From NCBI GenBank assembly GCA_002966495.1, contig CP016490.1, positions 2,480,001-2,544,000 of the forward strand: a DNA stretch of 64,000 nt. The letters are read 5' to 3'. This document shows, piece by piece, positions 53,406-62,277 of the stretch (position 1 is its first letter; each line of letters starts with the position of its first letter). The DNA comes from Halomonas sp. GFAJ-1 (GTDB lineage: Bacteria > Pseudomonadota > Gammaproteobacteria > Pseudomonadales > Halomonadaceae). The translations under genes were made by a program, and so were the position numbers. The notes below the pieces were generated by a model, which was not told where the DNA came from, made no database searches, and saw only the letters and a program-made list of their open reading frames with translations.

Positions 53406-54302
53406 TTATTCCACTTCCACGTAAGCCCCCATTTTGCGCATCCGGCTCTCAAAACTGGCGACGTTATCAACCAGTTGGTCCGGGCCAAAGGCCACGCACT
53501 CTGCCAATATCGCTTCGCTTAAGGTAATCGCCGAGAGTATCGAGGGGAAAAAGTGCGGCGTGGCGTTGGCAACCGTAAAGGTAACGCTGGCTCCGGGTAC
53601 CAGGGGTGAGCGCAGCGTATCGGTAATTACGATGGCCTGTACGCCGTTAGCGCGTGTCACTTCTAGTGCTTTTACTGTTTCTGCGCAGTAGGGTTCGAAG
53701 CCAAACGCTACCACTATGTCTTGCTCATTGAAATGATCCAGCTCGGTAAGCAAGCCGCCTTCTAATCCCCGGATTAACACCACGTCAGGCATGGCAATCC
53801 GCCCTACGTAGGCAAAGTGATATGCGCAGGCAAACGTATCCCGAAACCCGACGACCGCGACCCGACGAGCCGCCAGGATTCGCTGGGCGGCATCCTTAAC
53901 GCGCGCCTGATTATCAGCCGTAAATAGGCGGCCAATGTTATCGAAAGCGGCATCACCTACCTCAACAAACAGCGCATCTTCAGGCTGGTTGGCCTGATGT
54001 TTTAGCTTGCTGGCACGCCCGCTTAGCTCAACGGGTGCTGACTGAACGGCGGACTGAAACACGTCTCGAAACTGCTCATAGCTTTCAAAATTTAACCGTT
54101 TGGCTAGACGAACCAGCGTTGACGGCGTTACGTCCGCGGCCGCGGCGGTTTTGCGGACTGATTGAAAGGCGATGCCAATGGGGTTTTCCAGCACATAGCT
54201 GGACGCGCGCTTTAGCTGGGGGCTTAGTGTGGGATAGCTTTCAGCAAGCCGCTGATTAATCTCGTCCAAGCCCGTTGGATGTGGGTGGTGGGGGTCAGGC
54301 AT
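53406..54302 (-). CDS. MurR/RpiR family transcriptional regulator
   Basis: 298 residues. The N-terminal HTH_6 domain (YPTLSPQLKRASSYVLENPIGIAFQSVRKTAAAADVTPSTLVRLAKRLNFESYEQFRDVFQ) is followed by a SIS domain (about residues 130-270, AARRVAVVGFRDTFACAYHFAYVGRIAM, DIVVAFGFEPYCAETV) that usually binds a phosphosugar or other acidic ligand. It is divergent from the acyl-CoA catabolic operon at 54484; two 30-bp-spaced repeats in between are candidate sites for it. Confidence 0.9.
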   Translation of the reverse strand: MPDPHHPHPTGLDEINQRLAESYPTLSPQLKRASSYVLENPIGIAFQSVRKTAAAADVTPSTLVRLAKRLNFESYEQFRDVFQSAVQSAPVELSGRASKLKHQANQPEDALFVEVGDAAFDNIGRLFTADNQARVKDAAQRILAARRVAVVGFRDTFACAYHFAYVGRIAMPDVVLIRGLEGGLLTELDHFNEQDIVVAFGFEPYCAETVKALEVTRANGVQAIVITDTLRSPLVPGASVTFTVANATPHFFPSILSAITLSEAILAECVAFGPDQLVDNVASFESRMRKMGAYVEVE

Positions 54303-54402
54303 GGCGTGCTCCCAAAAGTAATATAAAACGTTTGTGCCAATAATAAATGTTTTTGATACGCATGTATTGACTGATTTGTACTGAATACCCTATCGTTGGC
54401 AA

Positions 54403-54451
54403 AACATATGTTTCTTTTTTTTAAAAAAATAGAACATATGTTTCTTTTTTT
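54403..54451. promoter_or_regulatory. Tandem operator-like repeats before the acyl-CoA operon
   Basis: AACATATGTTTCTTTTTTT occurs at 54403 and again at 54433, exactly 30 bp (about three helix turns) apart. The core AACATATGTT is palindromic. The region separates the RpiR-type regulator and the enoyl-CoA hydratase gene, so it is a good candidate binding region for that regulator. This is inferred. Confidence 0.6.
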
Positions 54452-54483
54452 GATGCTCAGTTCTTAGAGGTTTTAAAAATACG

Positions 54484-55293
54484 ATGTCCTCCGCTGACCG
54501 TACATTGCCCTGCTACGAAACGCTGCTGGTCTCTCAGCATAACCGTGTGTTGGAAGTGCGCTTTAACCGACCGAAGCGGCTGAACGCGGTGATCGAAGCG
54601 CTCTACCGTGAGCTATTAGATGTGCTGCAGTACGCTGCCCAAACGCCCGATGTAAGAGCGGTAGTACTTACCGGTGAGGGGCGGGCATTCTGCGTAGGGG
54701 CGGACATGAAGGCCCACGGCGGTGCAGCACGCACGCTTTTCCAGCGCCGTGCGTATTTAGAGCTAGGCAACGACGTGTGCGAGGCAATCATTAAGCTTAA
54801 CAAGCCCGTGGTCGCTGCAGTGAATGGTTATGCCTTAGGCGCCGGGGCAGAAATGGCGGTGTCCTGCGATTTTATCGTGATGGCAGATGATGCCCAGCTT
54901 GGCTTCCCTGAAACCAGTATTGGCACCTGTGTAGGGGGCGGGGTCTCTAAACTTTTACCTCAACTGGTAGGGCTAACCCAGGCTCGGCGGCTGCTCTACT
55001 TGGGCGAAAAGATTGCCGGGGTTGAGGCTGCCGCCATTGGCCTGGCGCTAGCCAGCCACGCCCAGGAAAATTTGCGCGAAAAAGCGTTGGCGTTAGCGGA
55101 AAAGCTTGCCAACCAGGCACCGATTTCCATGGCCATGTTAAAGCCTTTGGTCAACCGTGGTGGCCACACCAGCCTAGAGAGCCAGCTACAGCAGGAATTA
55201 GACGCGGTGTTTACCTGTTCTACCACCGAGGATTGGCAAGAGGGTGTCGATGCGTTTGCTGAGCGGCGCGCACCGAATTTCCAAGGCAAATAG
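54484..55293 (+). CDS. Enoyl-CoA hydratase/isomerase family protein
   Basis: 269 residues, crotonase fold. Oxyanion loops GEGRAFCVGADMKAHGG and NGYALGAGAEMAVSCDFIVM, followed by GFPETSIGTCVGGGVSKLLPQLVG. Substrate unknown. First gene of an operon with an NDP-forming acyl-CoA synthetase and a second hydratase, so it should act on the CoA ester that synthetase makes. The ribosome site is weak (AGAGG about 13 bases before the ATG). Confidence 0.87.
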   Translation: MSSADRTLPCYETLLVSQHNRVLEVRFNRPKRLNAVIEALYRELLDVLQYAAQTPDVRAVVLTGEGRAFCVGADMKAHGGAARTLFQRRAYLELGNDVCEAIIKLNKPVVAAVNGYALGAGAEMAVSCDFIVMADDAQLGFPETSIGTCVGGGVSKLLPQLVGLTQARRLLYLGEKIAGVEAAAIGLALASHAQENLREKALALAEKLANQAPISMAMLKPLVNRGGHTSLESQLQQELDAVFTCSTTEDWQEGVDAFAERRAPNFQGK

Positions 55294-55327
55294 TTCGTCC
55301 TCTTACTCTTTTTAGACAAGTGACACC

Positions 55328-57505
55328 ATGAACACCATTGAAGGCAATCTCCCGCTACGCAGCCCGTTACACGCTATTTTGGCACCCACCGGCATTGCCG
55401 TCGTCGGCGCCTCTGCTGACCCTACCAAGCGTGGTTATAAAGCCATGGTGGGGCTGGTAAAAGGTGGCTATCGCGGCACTATTTACCCCGTTAACCCTAA
55501 AGCTGACACGATTTTAGGCGTGAAAGCATGGCCCTCTATCAGTGAGGTGCCAGGCACTCCTGAGCTGGCGCTGCTGTGTACCCCTGCCGCGACGGTGCCG
55601 GCGCTAATCGCCGAGTGTGGCCGCCGAGGCGTAAAAGGGGCGGTCATTCTCGCCAGCGGCTTTGGTGAAACTGGCGAGGCGGGCGCGGCGCTGGAAGCAG
55701 AAATGATGGAGGCAGCCCGCGCCCACGGTGTGCGGATTATCGGACCCAACACCTCAGGCATGTTTAACCTTCACCACCACATTAATTTGCTGGCGCTGGA
55801 TAACGTCACCCCTGGCGATATCGGGATTGTGTCCCAATCGGGCAATATGCTGCTTTCGCTCGCGCTTGAAGCGCAGCACAACGGCCAGGTGGGGTTTAGC
55901 ACCTATATTGGCCCTGGCAATCAAAGCGATATAGGGTTTAACGATTACCTGCGCTACCTGGGGGAAGATGAGCATACCCGGGTGGCCACGCTTTACGTGG
56001 AAGGCTTTCGTGATGGCCGCAAGTTTTTAGATGTTGCCCGGGATGTGACCGCCATGAAACCCGTGGTGGTGTACAAGTCTGGCGCCACCGAACAAGGCCA
56101 GAAAGCGGCCAGTTCGCACACTGGGGCACTCGCGGGCAGCTACCAGATGACCGTTGATCTACTGCGCCAAGCGGGTGTTAGCGTTGTGCAGTACTCGGAT
56201 GAAATTTTGCCCGTAGCGGAAGGCTTAGGGCGGCTGCAAAAAGCCCCCGGTAAGCGCGTTGCGGTGATTTCTGATGGCGGCGGCCAAGCCACCATTGCTG
56301 CCGATCGCCTGGCAGAGGCTGGATTACAGCTAGCAGAGCTCTCCGACAATACTCGTACTGCGTTACGGGGCGTGCTACTGCCCCAGGCATCTACCGTCAA
56401 CCCCGTCGATGTTGCTGGCTCTTCTGATGCCAATCCGTCACTGCTGGCGCGCTGTATTGAAATCGTTATGGCGGATGAGGGCGTTGATAGCGTGTTTTTG
56501 GTGGGTATGTTTGGTGGTTATAGCATGCGTTTTGCGGAGTCCTTACTCGGGGATGAAATGCGCGGCGCCGAAGCCATGGTAGAACTCGCCAACGCCAATG
56601 AAAAACCGCTTGTCATTTACAGCCTCTATGCGCCGATTAAGCCACCCGCGCTTCGGCGTCTGCATGAAGCAGGCTTGCCAGTGTATGCCTCCATTGAACA
56701 TGCAGTGCGTGTGCTTTCTGCCTTAGGTGAGCGCGGCGAGTATCTTGCTGGCCGAGCGGTTCATGTCGCAGCCGATCCCGTACAGCCTTCAGTAGCCGGG
56801 CAAACTATGTTTAAAACAGCCCGAGCCGAAGGGCGGGACTTGCTAGAGTTTGAAGCTAAGGCACTGCTGGCCGAGCACGGTATGGCAGTGCCTGATGAGC
56901 CGCTAGCAAAAAGCATTGACGAGCTTAACGACATTGCCCGCCACTTTGGCGATAAACCGCTTGCTATGAAGGTGGTGTCGAAAGATATCCTTCATAAATC
57001 GGATGCGGGTGGGGTAAAGCTAAACCTTGTGGGTGAGGCAGCGCTTCGCGAGGCTTACCAGGCGATTCTTGAAAGTGCCTACGCCTACGACCCTAGTGCC
57101 GATATTGAAGGGGTATTGGTAACCCCTATGGCCGAGAAGGGCGTGGAGGTGATTGTTGGCATGCTTCGAGACCCGATCTTTGGCCCGGTCATGATGTTTG
57201 GTCTGGGCGGTATTTTTGTCGAAGTGCTTGAAGATGTAGCGTTTCGTGCGTTGCCACTTAGCCGCGCTGATGCAGAATCTATGGTTAACCAGATTAAAGC
57301 GCAAAAAGTATTGGCTGGGGTGCGCGGTGCCGCAGGTGTCGACAAGCAGGCCTTAGTCTCGCTGCTGGTACAAATTTCCCGTTTGGTGGAGGCCTACCCT
57401 AGTATCCACGAGCTAGACTTGAACCCGATAATTGCCTACCCGGAAAGTCATGAGACCGGCTATGCGATTGTTGATGCCCGAATTATTGTGGAGCGTGACC
57501 AATGA
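55328..57505 (+). CDS. NDP-forming acyl-CoA synthetase (fused alpha/beta, acetate--CoA ligase type)
   Basis: 725 residues. Order: CoA-binding domain (about 12-140, IAVVGASADPTKRGYKAMVGL), succinyl-CoA-ligase-like domain (about 150-290) with the phosphohistidine region QKAASSHTGALAGS (H264), a third flavodoxin-like domain (about 300-460), and a C-terminal ATP-grasp domain (about 490-720, LAMKVVSKDILHKSDAGGVKLN and GVEVIVGMLRDPIFGPVMMFG). It makes an acyl-CoA from an acid, ATP and CoA through phosphoenzyme intermediates. The acid is unknown; some relatives act on aromatic acrylates such as ferulate. It overlaps the next hydratase gene by 4 bp. Confidence 0.9.
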   Translation: MNTIEGNLPLRSPLHAILAPTGIAVVGASADPTKRGYKAMVGLVKGGYRGTIYPVNPKADTILGVKAWPSISEVPGTPELALLCTPAATVPALIAECGRRGVKGAVILASGFGETGEAGAALEAEMMEAARAHGVRIIGPNTSGMFNLHHHINLLALDNVTPGDIGIVSQSGNMLLSLALEAQHNGQVGFSTYIGPGNQSDIGFNDYLRYLGEDEHTRVATLYVEGFRDGRKFLDVARDVTAMKPVVVYKSGATEQGQKAASSHTGALAGSYQMTVDLLRQAGVSVVQYSDEILPVAEGLGRLQKAPGKRVAVISDGGGQATIAADRLAEAGLQLAELSDNTRTALRGVLLPQASTVNPVDVAGSSDANPSLLARCIEIVMADEGVDSVFLVGMFGGYSMRFAESLLGDEMRGAEAMVELANANEKPLVIYSLYAPIKPPALRRLHEAGLPVYASIEHAVRVLSALGERGEYLAGRAVHVAADPVQPSVAGQTMFKTARAEGRDLLEFEAKALLAEHGMAVPDEPLAKSIDELNDIARHFGDKPLAMKVVSKDILHKSDAGGVKLNLVGEAALREAYQAILESAYAYDPSADIEGVLVTPMAEKGVEVIVGMLRDPIFGPVMMFGLGGIFVEVLEDVAFRALPLSRADAESMVNQIKAQKVLAGVRGAAGVDKQALVSLLVQISRLVEAYPSIHELDLNPIIAYPESHETGYAIVDARIIVERDQ

Positions 57506-58305
57506 GCCAAGCGGTACCTGAACTAGTTGATGCTACGTTAACGCTGGAAAATCGTGTAGCAACGCTTACCTTAAATCGCCATGACGTGCGTAATGCGCTA
57601 ACGGGCACCCAGCTTGTGGATGATATTGTAGCGACCGCGGAGTGGGTAAACCATTGCCAAGAGGTTTCCGTACTGGTGGTGACTGGCGCGGGCTCTGCCT
57701 TCTGCGCAGGTGGTAACGTTAAAGATATGGCAGAGCGGGGCGGCGACTTTGCAGGTGACGTTGCCGAAGTTGCCGAGCGCTATCGACGGGGCATACAGCG
57801 CATGCCGCTGGCGCTTGATCGGGTGGAAGTGCCGATTATTGCCGCGGTTAACGGAGCTGCTATTGGCGCAGGGTTTGATTTGGCCAATATGGCCGATATT
57901 CGTGTTGCTTCAAACCGCGCTAAATTTGGTGAAACCTTCCTTAACCTGGGGATCATCCCGGGCGACGGCGGTGCATGGTTTATGCAGCGCCAGATAGGTT
58001 ACCAACGCGCCTTTGAGCTGACGCTTTCTGGGCGAATAATTACCGCAGAGGAGGCGCTTGCCTACGGCGTGGTGCTAGAGGTAGTTGAACCAGACAACTT
58101 GATGGCGACCGCTATGGCGCATGCCAACCGAATAGCCGCCCAGCCTCCTAAGGCCACTCGTTTAACCAAGCGGCTGATGAAAATGGCGCCCACGATGGAG
58201 CTAAAAGGCTTTTTAGATGTCTGCGCAGTTTTCCAGGGTATGTGTCACAACGAGCCGGAGCATCTTGAGGCTGTTGAGCGGCTGCTGGCCAGTATGAAAA
58301 AATAA
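57502..58305 (+). CDS. Enoyl-CoA hydratase/isomerase family protein
   Basis: 267 residues, second crotonase of the operon and clearly different from the first. Motifs: GAGSAFCAGGNVKDMAERGGDFAG, NGAAIGAGFDLANMADIRVAS, and NLGIIPGDGGAWFMQRQIGY. Translation is coupled to the synthetase gene (ATGA). A terminator follows 26 bp later. Having two hydratases around one CoA ligase suggests hydration plus isomerisation or retro-aldol cleavage of the activated acid, but the pathway is not identified. Confidence 0.87.
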   Translation: MSQAVPELVDATLTLENRVATLTLNRHDVRNALTGTQLVDDIVATAEWVNHCQEVSVLVVTGAGSAFCAGGNVKDMAERGGDFAGDVAEVAERYRRGIQRMPLALDRVEVPIIAAVNGAAIGAGFDLANMADIRVASNRAKFGETFLNLGIIPGDGGAWFMQRQIGYQRAFELTLSGRIITAEEALAYGVVLEVVEPDNLMATAMAHANRIAAQPPKATRLTKRLMKMAPTMELKGFLDVCAVFQGMCHNEPEHLEAVERLLASMKK

Positions 58306-58330
58306 AGAAGGTTCACGTATATGCCTATCA

Positions 58331-58354
58331 AAGCCTGGCCACGCCAGGCTTTTT
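58331..58354 (+). terminator. Intrinsic terminator of the acyl-CoA operon
   Basis: AAGCCTGGC, loop CAC, GCCAGGCTT, then further T (five T in all at 58350-58354): a 9-bp perfect stem. Confidence 0.9.
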
Positions 58355-58632
58355 GTTATTTGTTTGGCGGATGTCACTGTTTTCAGGAGCTTTACGGTCG
58401 TATAGTCATTGCACCTGACTCAAGGGCTTACGCGTCGCCCACTGTGTGGCGTGCTAAATGGATGTCCGCAACATAGGGAGGTGGCATACATATGACATTG
58501 GAAAGTTTGGGGCTAGCGCCTAGTACCTTGGTATTTGTTGTTCTGGGCATAACGTTGGCTGCCTTTATGTGGGGGCGCTTTCGCTATGATTTAGTCGCGT
58601 TGGCGGCCCTGCTTGGCTCGGTCATGCTTGGA

Positions 58633-59486
58633 CTAGGTTTTGTACGAAAAGTTGGCTCGCAAGCAACGGTCGATGCACGCCACGCATACCATCGCCTTAA
58701 AGCTACTTGCCAGCTTTTCATAGCGTGTGGCGATCCGGCGACATTCTTTAAGCCAGCTAAAGCAGCGTTCTATCACATTCCGTTGCCGATATTTCGGTTT
58801 ATCGAACCGTCTAGGTAGCCCAGGCCGGGTTCTTCGGTGCATATTGCGCTGAGCAATCACGGGTTTCATGCCGTGCCTGTCGCAATAATGACGCAGCTCA
58901 TCGCTGTCGTATCCTTTGTCAGCCACCACATAGCGACTACGTTTGCGAGGACGCCCGACGCCACCTGGTAGATGAATGCTCTCTAATGTCGCAACGAAGT
59001 GACGAGAATCTGCCTCTTGACCAGGAGACAGTGTGAACGCCAGTGGCCAGCCATGACGATCACAAACCAAATGAATTTTGGTTGTTAAACCGCCGCGGCT
59101 ACGGCCGAGCGCGTGGTCTAGCGGTTCTGTTGAACCCCCTTTTTACCGCCTCCAGCGGCAGCGCGTGTGGCTCGCACGGAAGTGGCATCGATCATCCACG
59201 TGTCTAGATCCATAAGCCCATCTTCACGTAACTTAAGCTGCAAGCGAGAAAGTACCGCTTCAAAGGTGCCGTCATCACGCCACTTGCGGAACCGGTCATA
59301 AACCGTCGACCAAGGACCATATCGCTCGGGTAAATCACGCCATTTAGCACCAGAGCACAGTACCCAGAAGACACCATTGAGCATTTTCCGGTCATCCCGC
59401 CTGGGTCTGCCCATGGTTTGAGGAGGAGCCACGATATCTTCGATCTGTGCCCAGCCGTCATCAGAAATCTCGTAACGTCCGACCAT
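58633..59486 (-). CDS. IS5-family (IS427-like) transposase, two frames joined by -1 frameshift
   Basis: Frame A (59486-59118, 122 residues, MVGRYEISDDGWAQIEDIV) ends in GGGKKGVQQNR; frame B continues one base back as KKGGSTEPLDHALGRSRGGLTTKIHLVCDRHG to 58633. The shift is at the A5G5 run (59135-59144 on the complement), as in programmed frameshifting of this IS group. DDE residues are visible: DTWMIDATSVRA, VVADKGYDSDE and NVIERCFSWLKECRRIATRYEK. The element looks intact. The stop codon of frame B (TAG, 58633-58635) lies in the duplicated target CTAG, so the target supplies the stop. Confidence 0.9.
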
Positions 59487-59548
59487 TGTTTTCCCCTATG
59501 CTGCTTTTGCATAGGTAAAGTTAGCAGATAAGGCTTTTCGTACAAAAC
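58637..59548 (-). mobile_element. IS5-family insertion sequence (912 bp)
   Basis: Perfect 15-bp terminal inverted repeats GTTTTGTACGAAAAG (58637) and CTTTTCGTACAAAAC (59534-59548), flanked by direct CTAG copies (58633-58636 and 59549-59552), matching the 4-bp YTAR target of IS5-type elements. A 2-bp TA duplication with 16-bp repeats would describe the same data. The transposase genes fill the element. Confidence 0.92.
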
Positions 59549-61352
59549 CTAGTACCCGCCGAAGCTGCCTTTATGGGCTTTGGTCACCCAGCCGTTATCA
59601 CGGTAGCCGCTGTGTTGGTGCTTAGCCGTGGTTTTGAGCGCTCAGGCGTGGTGGATATTATTGCCAACCAAGTATTAAAAGTCGGCGAACGGTTGCTACT
59701 GCAGCTGCTTGTGCTAGTTGGCACCGTTGTGGTGCTTTCTGGCGTGATGAATAACGTGGGCGCCTTAGCACTGCTATTGCCGGTAGCTATGCGTCTTGCC
59801 CGTGAACACAATACCTCCCCTTCACTGCTATTAATGCCCCTGGCGTTTGGCTCGCTTCTGGGTGGGTTAACTACGCTGATTGGAACGCCGCCGAATATTA
59901 TCATCGCCACGTATCGCGGCAGTGTGACCGGTGAGAGCTTTGGTATGTTTAGCTTTTCTCCGGTGGGGATTGCGGTTGCGTTAGTGGGCCTGGTTTTTAT
60001 TGTGGTGGTGGGCTGGCGCTTAACCCCGAAACGCAGTGGCCAAGCCTCAACGGAAGAAATGTTTGATACCGCTAATTATTTGGTGGAATTAAACGTAACG
60101 GAAGCCTCCAAAGCCAATGGACTGACTCTGCAGCAGTTGCGTGATGAGTTAGAAGAGACGATCCCGGTGCTCGCGGTCGTTCGGGACGACGACCGTAGGG
60201 CGGGCTATAATTTTCACGGGGTGCTTAAAGAGGGCGATATTCTCCTGCTTGAAGCAGGCCCCGATGAACTGAAGCTGCTTGAAGACAAGGTAGGTTTAAG
60301 CGCCATTGCGGAACCCGAAGACGCCGACGATGGTCATGAGAACGCTGAGAGTGCAGACGATAGCCCTCAAGATAAAGACGCTGACCAACGTCAGCCGGTG
60401 AATACTGAAGGCCTGCAGCTAATTGAAGCAGTGGTGCGCAACGATTCGATAATGGTGAACCGAAGCGTGCGCCAGCTGCGCTTAAATCAGCAGTTTGGCC
60501 TGCATTTAGTGGCCGTAGCGCGGGATGGTGGGCGTTTGAAACAGCGCCTGCGGGATATTCGCTTTCAAACTGGCGATGTATTGCTGCTTCAGGGTAGTGA
60601 AAATGAAATGTCTGAAAGCCTCTCCACCTTAGGTTGTCTCCCTTTGGCTAACCGCGAGCTGCACTTAGGTCAGCCGCGCAAATTGGCGATGTCGATAGGT
60701 ATCTTCGCATTAGCCATTATGGCCATGATGTTTGATTTGCTGCCTGCAGCGGTTGCGATGAGTACGGCGGCATTAATCTCGCTACTCATCGGTGTACTGC
60801 CGCTGCGAGAGGGTTACCAGGCCATTGATGGCCCGGTGATTGTGCTGCTAGCGGCAATGCTGCCCGTGGGTGAGGCACTGGAGACCAGCGGTGGGGCTGA
60901 AATTATTGCCGATGCACTGCTTAGGTTTGGCGTCGAATGGCCCATTATTGTCTCATTGGTGGGTCTGTTTATTATCTCCATGCTGCTTTCCAATGTGGTC
61001 AACAACGCTGCCGCCGCGCTATTAATGGCACCCATAGCGGCAAGCTTAGCGAGCGGCTTTGATGTCTCCATGGATCCTTTTTTGATGGTTGTCGCAGTGA
61101 GTGCTTCCTGTGCGTTTTTGACCCCGATTGGCCACCAGTCGAACACCCTCGTGCTTGGCCCCGGCGGGTATCGATTTGGTGACTACTGGAAATTGGGGTT
61201 GCCTCTTTCTTTAGTGGTGCTGGCGGTTGCGATACCTATGATCCTTTGGGTGTGGCCGCTTTGATGTAGCTTCTATGGGGCAGTTATAAGTGACGAAAAT
61301 TTTGCTAATCTACTATGCGCAAAGATAAACAAATAATTAACAGGCCGGGCCT

Positions 61353-62111
61353 ATGAACCAACAGTTTCGCCAGGATGCCATTGTCGAGCTCGTTCGACAG
61401 CACGGCTATATGAGCATAGAACAGCTCACCGACCACTTTTCAGTCACCCCGCAGACCATTCGCCGAGATTTGAATACTCTTGCCGACGAAGGCCGAGTGC
61501 GGCGGGTACATGGTGGAGTGGGAATTGAGTCAAGCACTGTCAATACGGCCTATAGCACGCGTAAAACCTTGCACCTGGAAGAGAAAGAGCGCATTGCCCT
61601 CTGTTTAGCAGAACATATCCCTAACCACTCCTCGCTGTTTATCAATATCGGCACCAGCAATGAAATGATTGCCCAAGCGTTGCTGGAGCACCAGGGCTTA
61701 GAAATTATCACCAACAACCTCAACGTGGCGGCGATTCTTCAGCATAAAGAAGACTTCACGGTGATTATTGCCGGTGGTCAGGTGCGCTCACGGGATGGCG
61801 GTATTATTGGCGAGGCAACCATCGACTTTATTAACCAGTTTAAGGTGGATTACGGCATTATCGGGATCAGTGGTATTGATGAAGATGGTTCACTGCTGGA
61901 GTTTGACTACCAGGAAGTACGCGTTGCCCAGGCTATTATTGCTAATTCGCGGCGCATTTACTTAGCGGCTGACTACTCGAAGTTCCGTCGTAACCCTGTT
62001 GTTCGCCAGGGTAATATTTCTCAGTTAGATGCTCTGTTTACCGACCGGGCCCCTCCTGAAACGATTATGCAACTGCTTAAACAACATGGCGTAGCGCTGC
62101 ATATTGCATAG
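61353..62111 (+). CDS. glpR: DeoR-family repressor, glycerol-3-phosphate regulon type
   Basis: 252 residues. The N-terminal helix-turn-helix (RQDAIVELVRQHGYMSIEQLTDHFSVTPQTIRRDLNTLADEGRVRRVHGG) is followed by a DeoR sensor domain with LFINIGTSNEMIAQAL, IITNNLNVAAIL, GGQVRSRDGGIIGEATIDFI and YLAADYSKFRRNPVVRQGN, closely resembling GlpR. It should repress glpK and related genes until glycerol-3-phosphate is present. glpK lies 166 bp downstream. Confidence 0.92.
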   Translation: MNQQFRQDAIVELVRQHGYMSIEQLTDHFSVTPQTIRRDLNTLADEGRVRRVHGGVGIESSTVNTAYSTRKTLHLEEKERIALCLAEHIPNHSSLFINIGTSNEMIAQALLEHQGLEIITNNLNVAAILQHKEDFTVIIAGGQVRSRDGGIIGEATIDFINQFKVDYGIIGISGIDEDGSLLEFDYQEVRVAQAIIANSRRIYLAADYSKFRRNPVVRQGNISQLDALFTDRAPPETIMQLLKQHGVALHIA

Positions 62112-62223
62112 CACTGATATTGAATAGTGCGAAATATTGCATCGTTGCTATGCAAACCTTCTGGTTGTGTGGAAAGTTCGCACTTGACCTTTTTGGAGGC
62201 TAGGGTAGCCTTGAATGATAATA

Positions 62224-62273
62224 AAGCGAAAGTAAAAACATAAATGCGAAAGAAACCTACAACAAAGCGAATG
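62224..62273. promoter_or_regulatory. GCGAA repeats before glpK, candidate GlpR sites
   Basis: AAAGCGAAAG (62223), AATGCGAAAG (62243) and AAAGCGAATG (62264) recur at about 20-bp spacing in the AT-rich leader of glpK. GlpR sites in other proteobacteria contain TTCGC/GCGAA cores, so these are candidate operator half-sites. Confidence 0.5.
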
Positions 62274-62277
62274 TTAT

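Larger units (their letters stand above)
58492..61264 (+). pseudogene. SLC13-type permease with RCK_C domains, interrupted by an IS element
   Basis: Two parts, 58492-58636 and 59553-61264, join into 618 codons when the IS and one CTAG copy are removed; the joint reads SVMLGLVPAEAAFMGFGHP. The protein has the DASS/SLC13 layout: membrane segments with VMNNVGALALLLPVAMRLAREH and TLIGTPPNIIIATYRG, two central TrkA-C (RCK_C) domains (about residues 215-285 and 320-385), an acidic linker between them, and the second repeat SNVVNNAAAALLMAPIAASLA and PIGHQSNTLVLGPGGYRFGDYWKLG. It would move a dicarboxylate, sulfate or similar anion. Only the first 48 codons are detached, so a shortened protein from an internal start (for example 59573) cannot be excluded. 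Confidence 0.88.
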
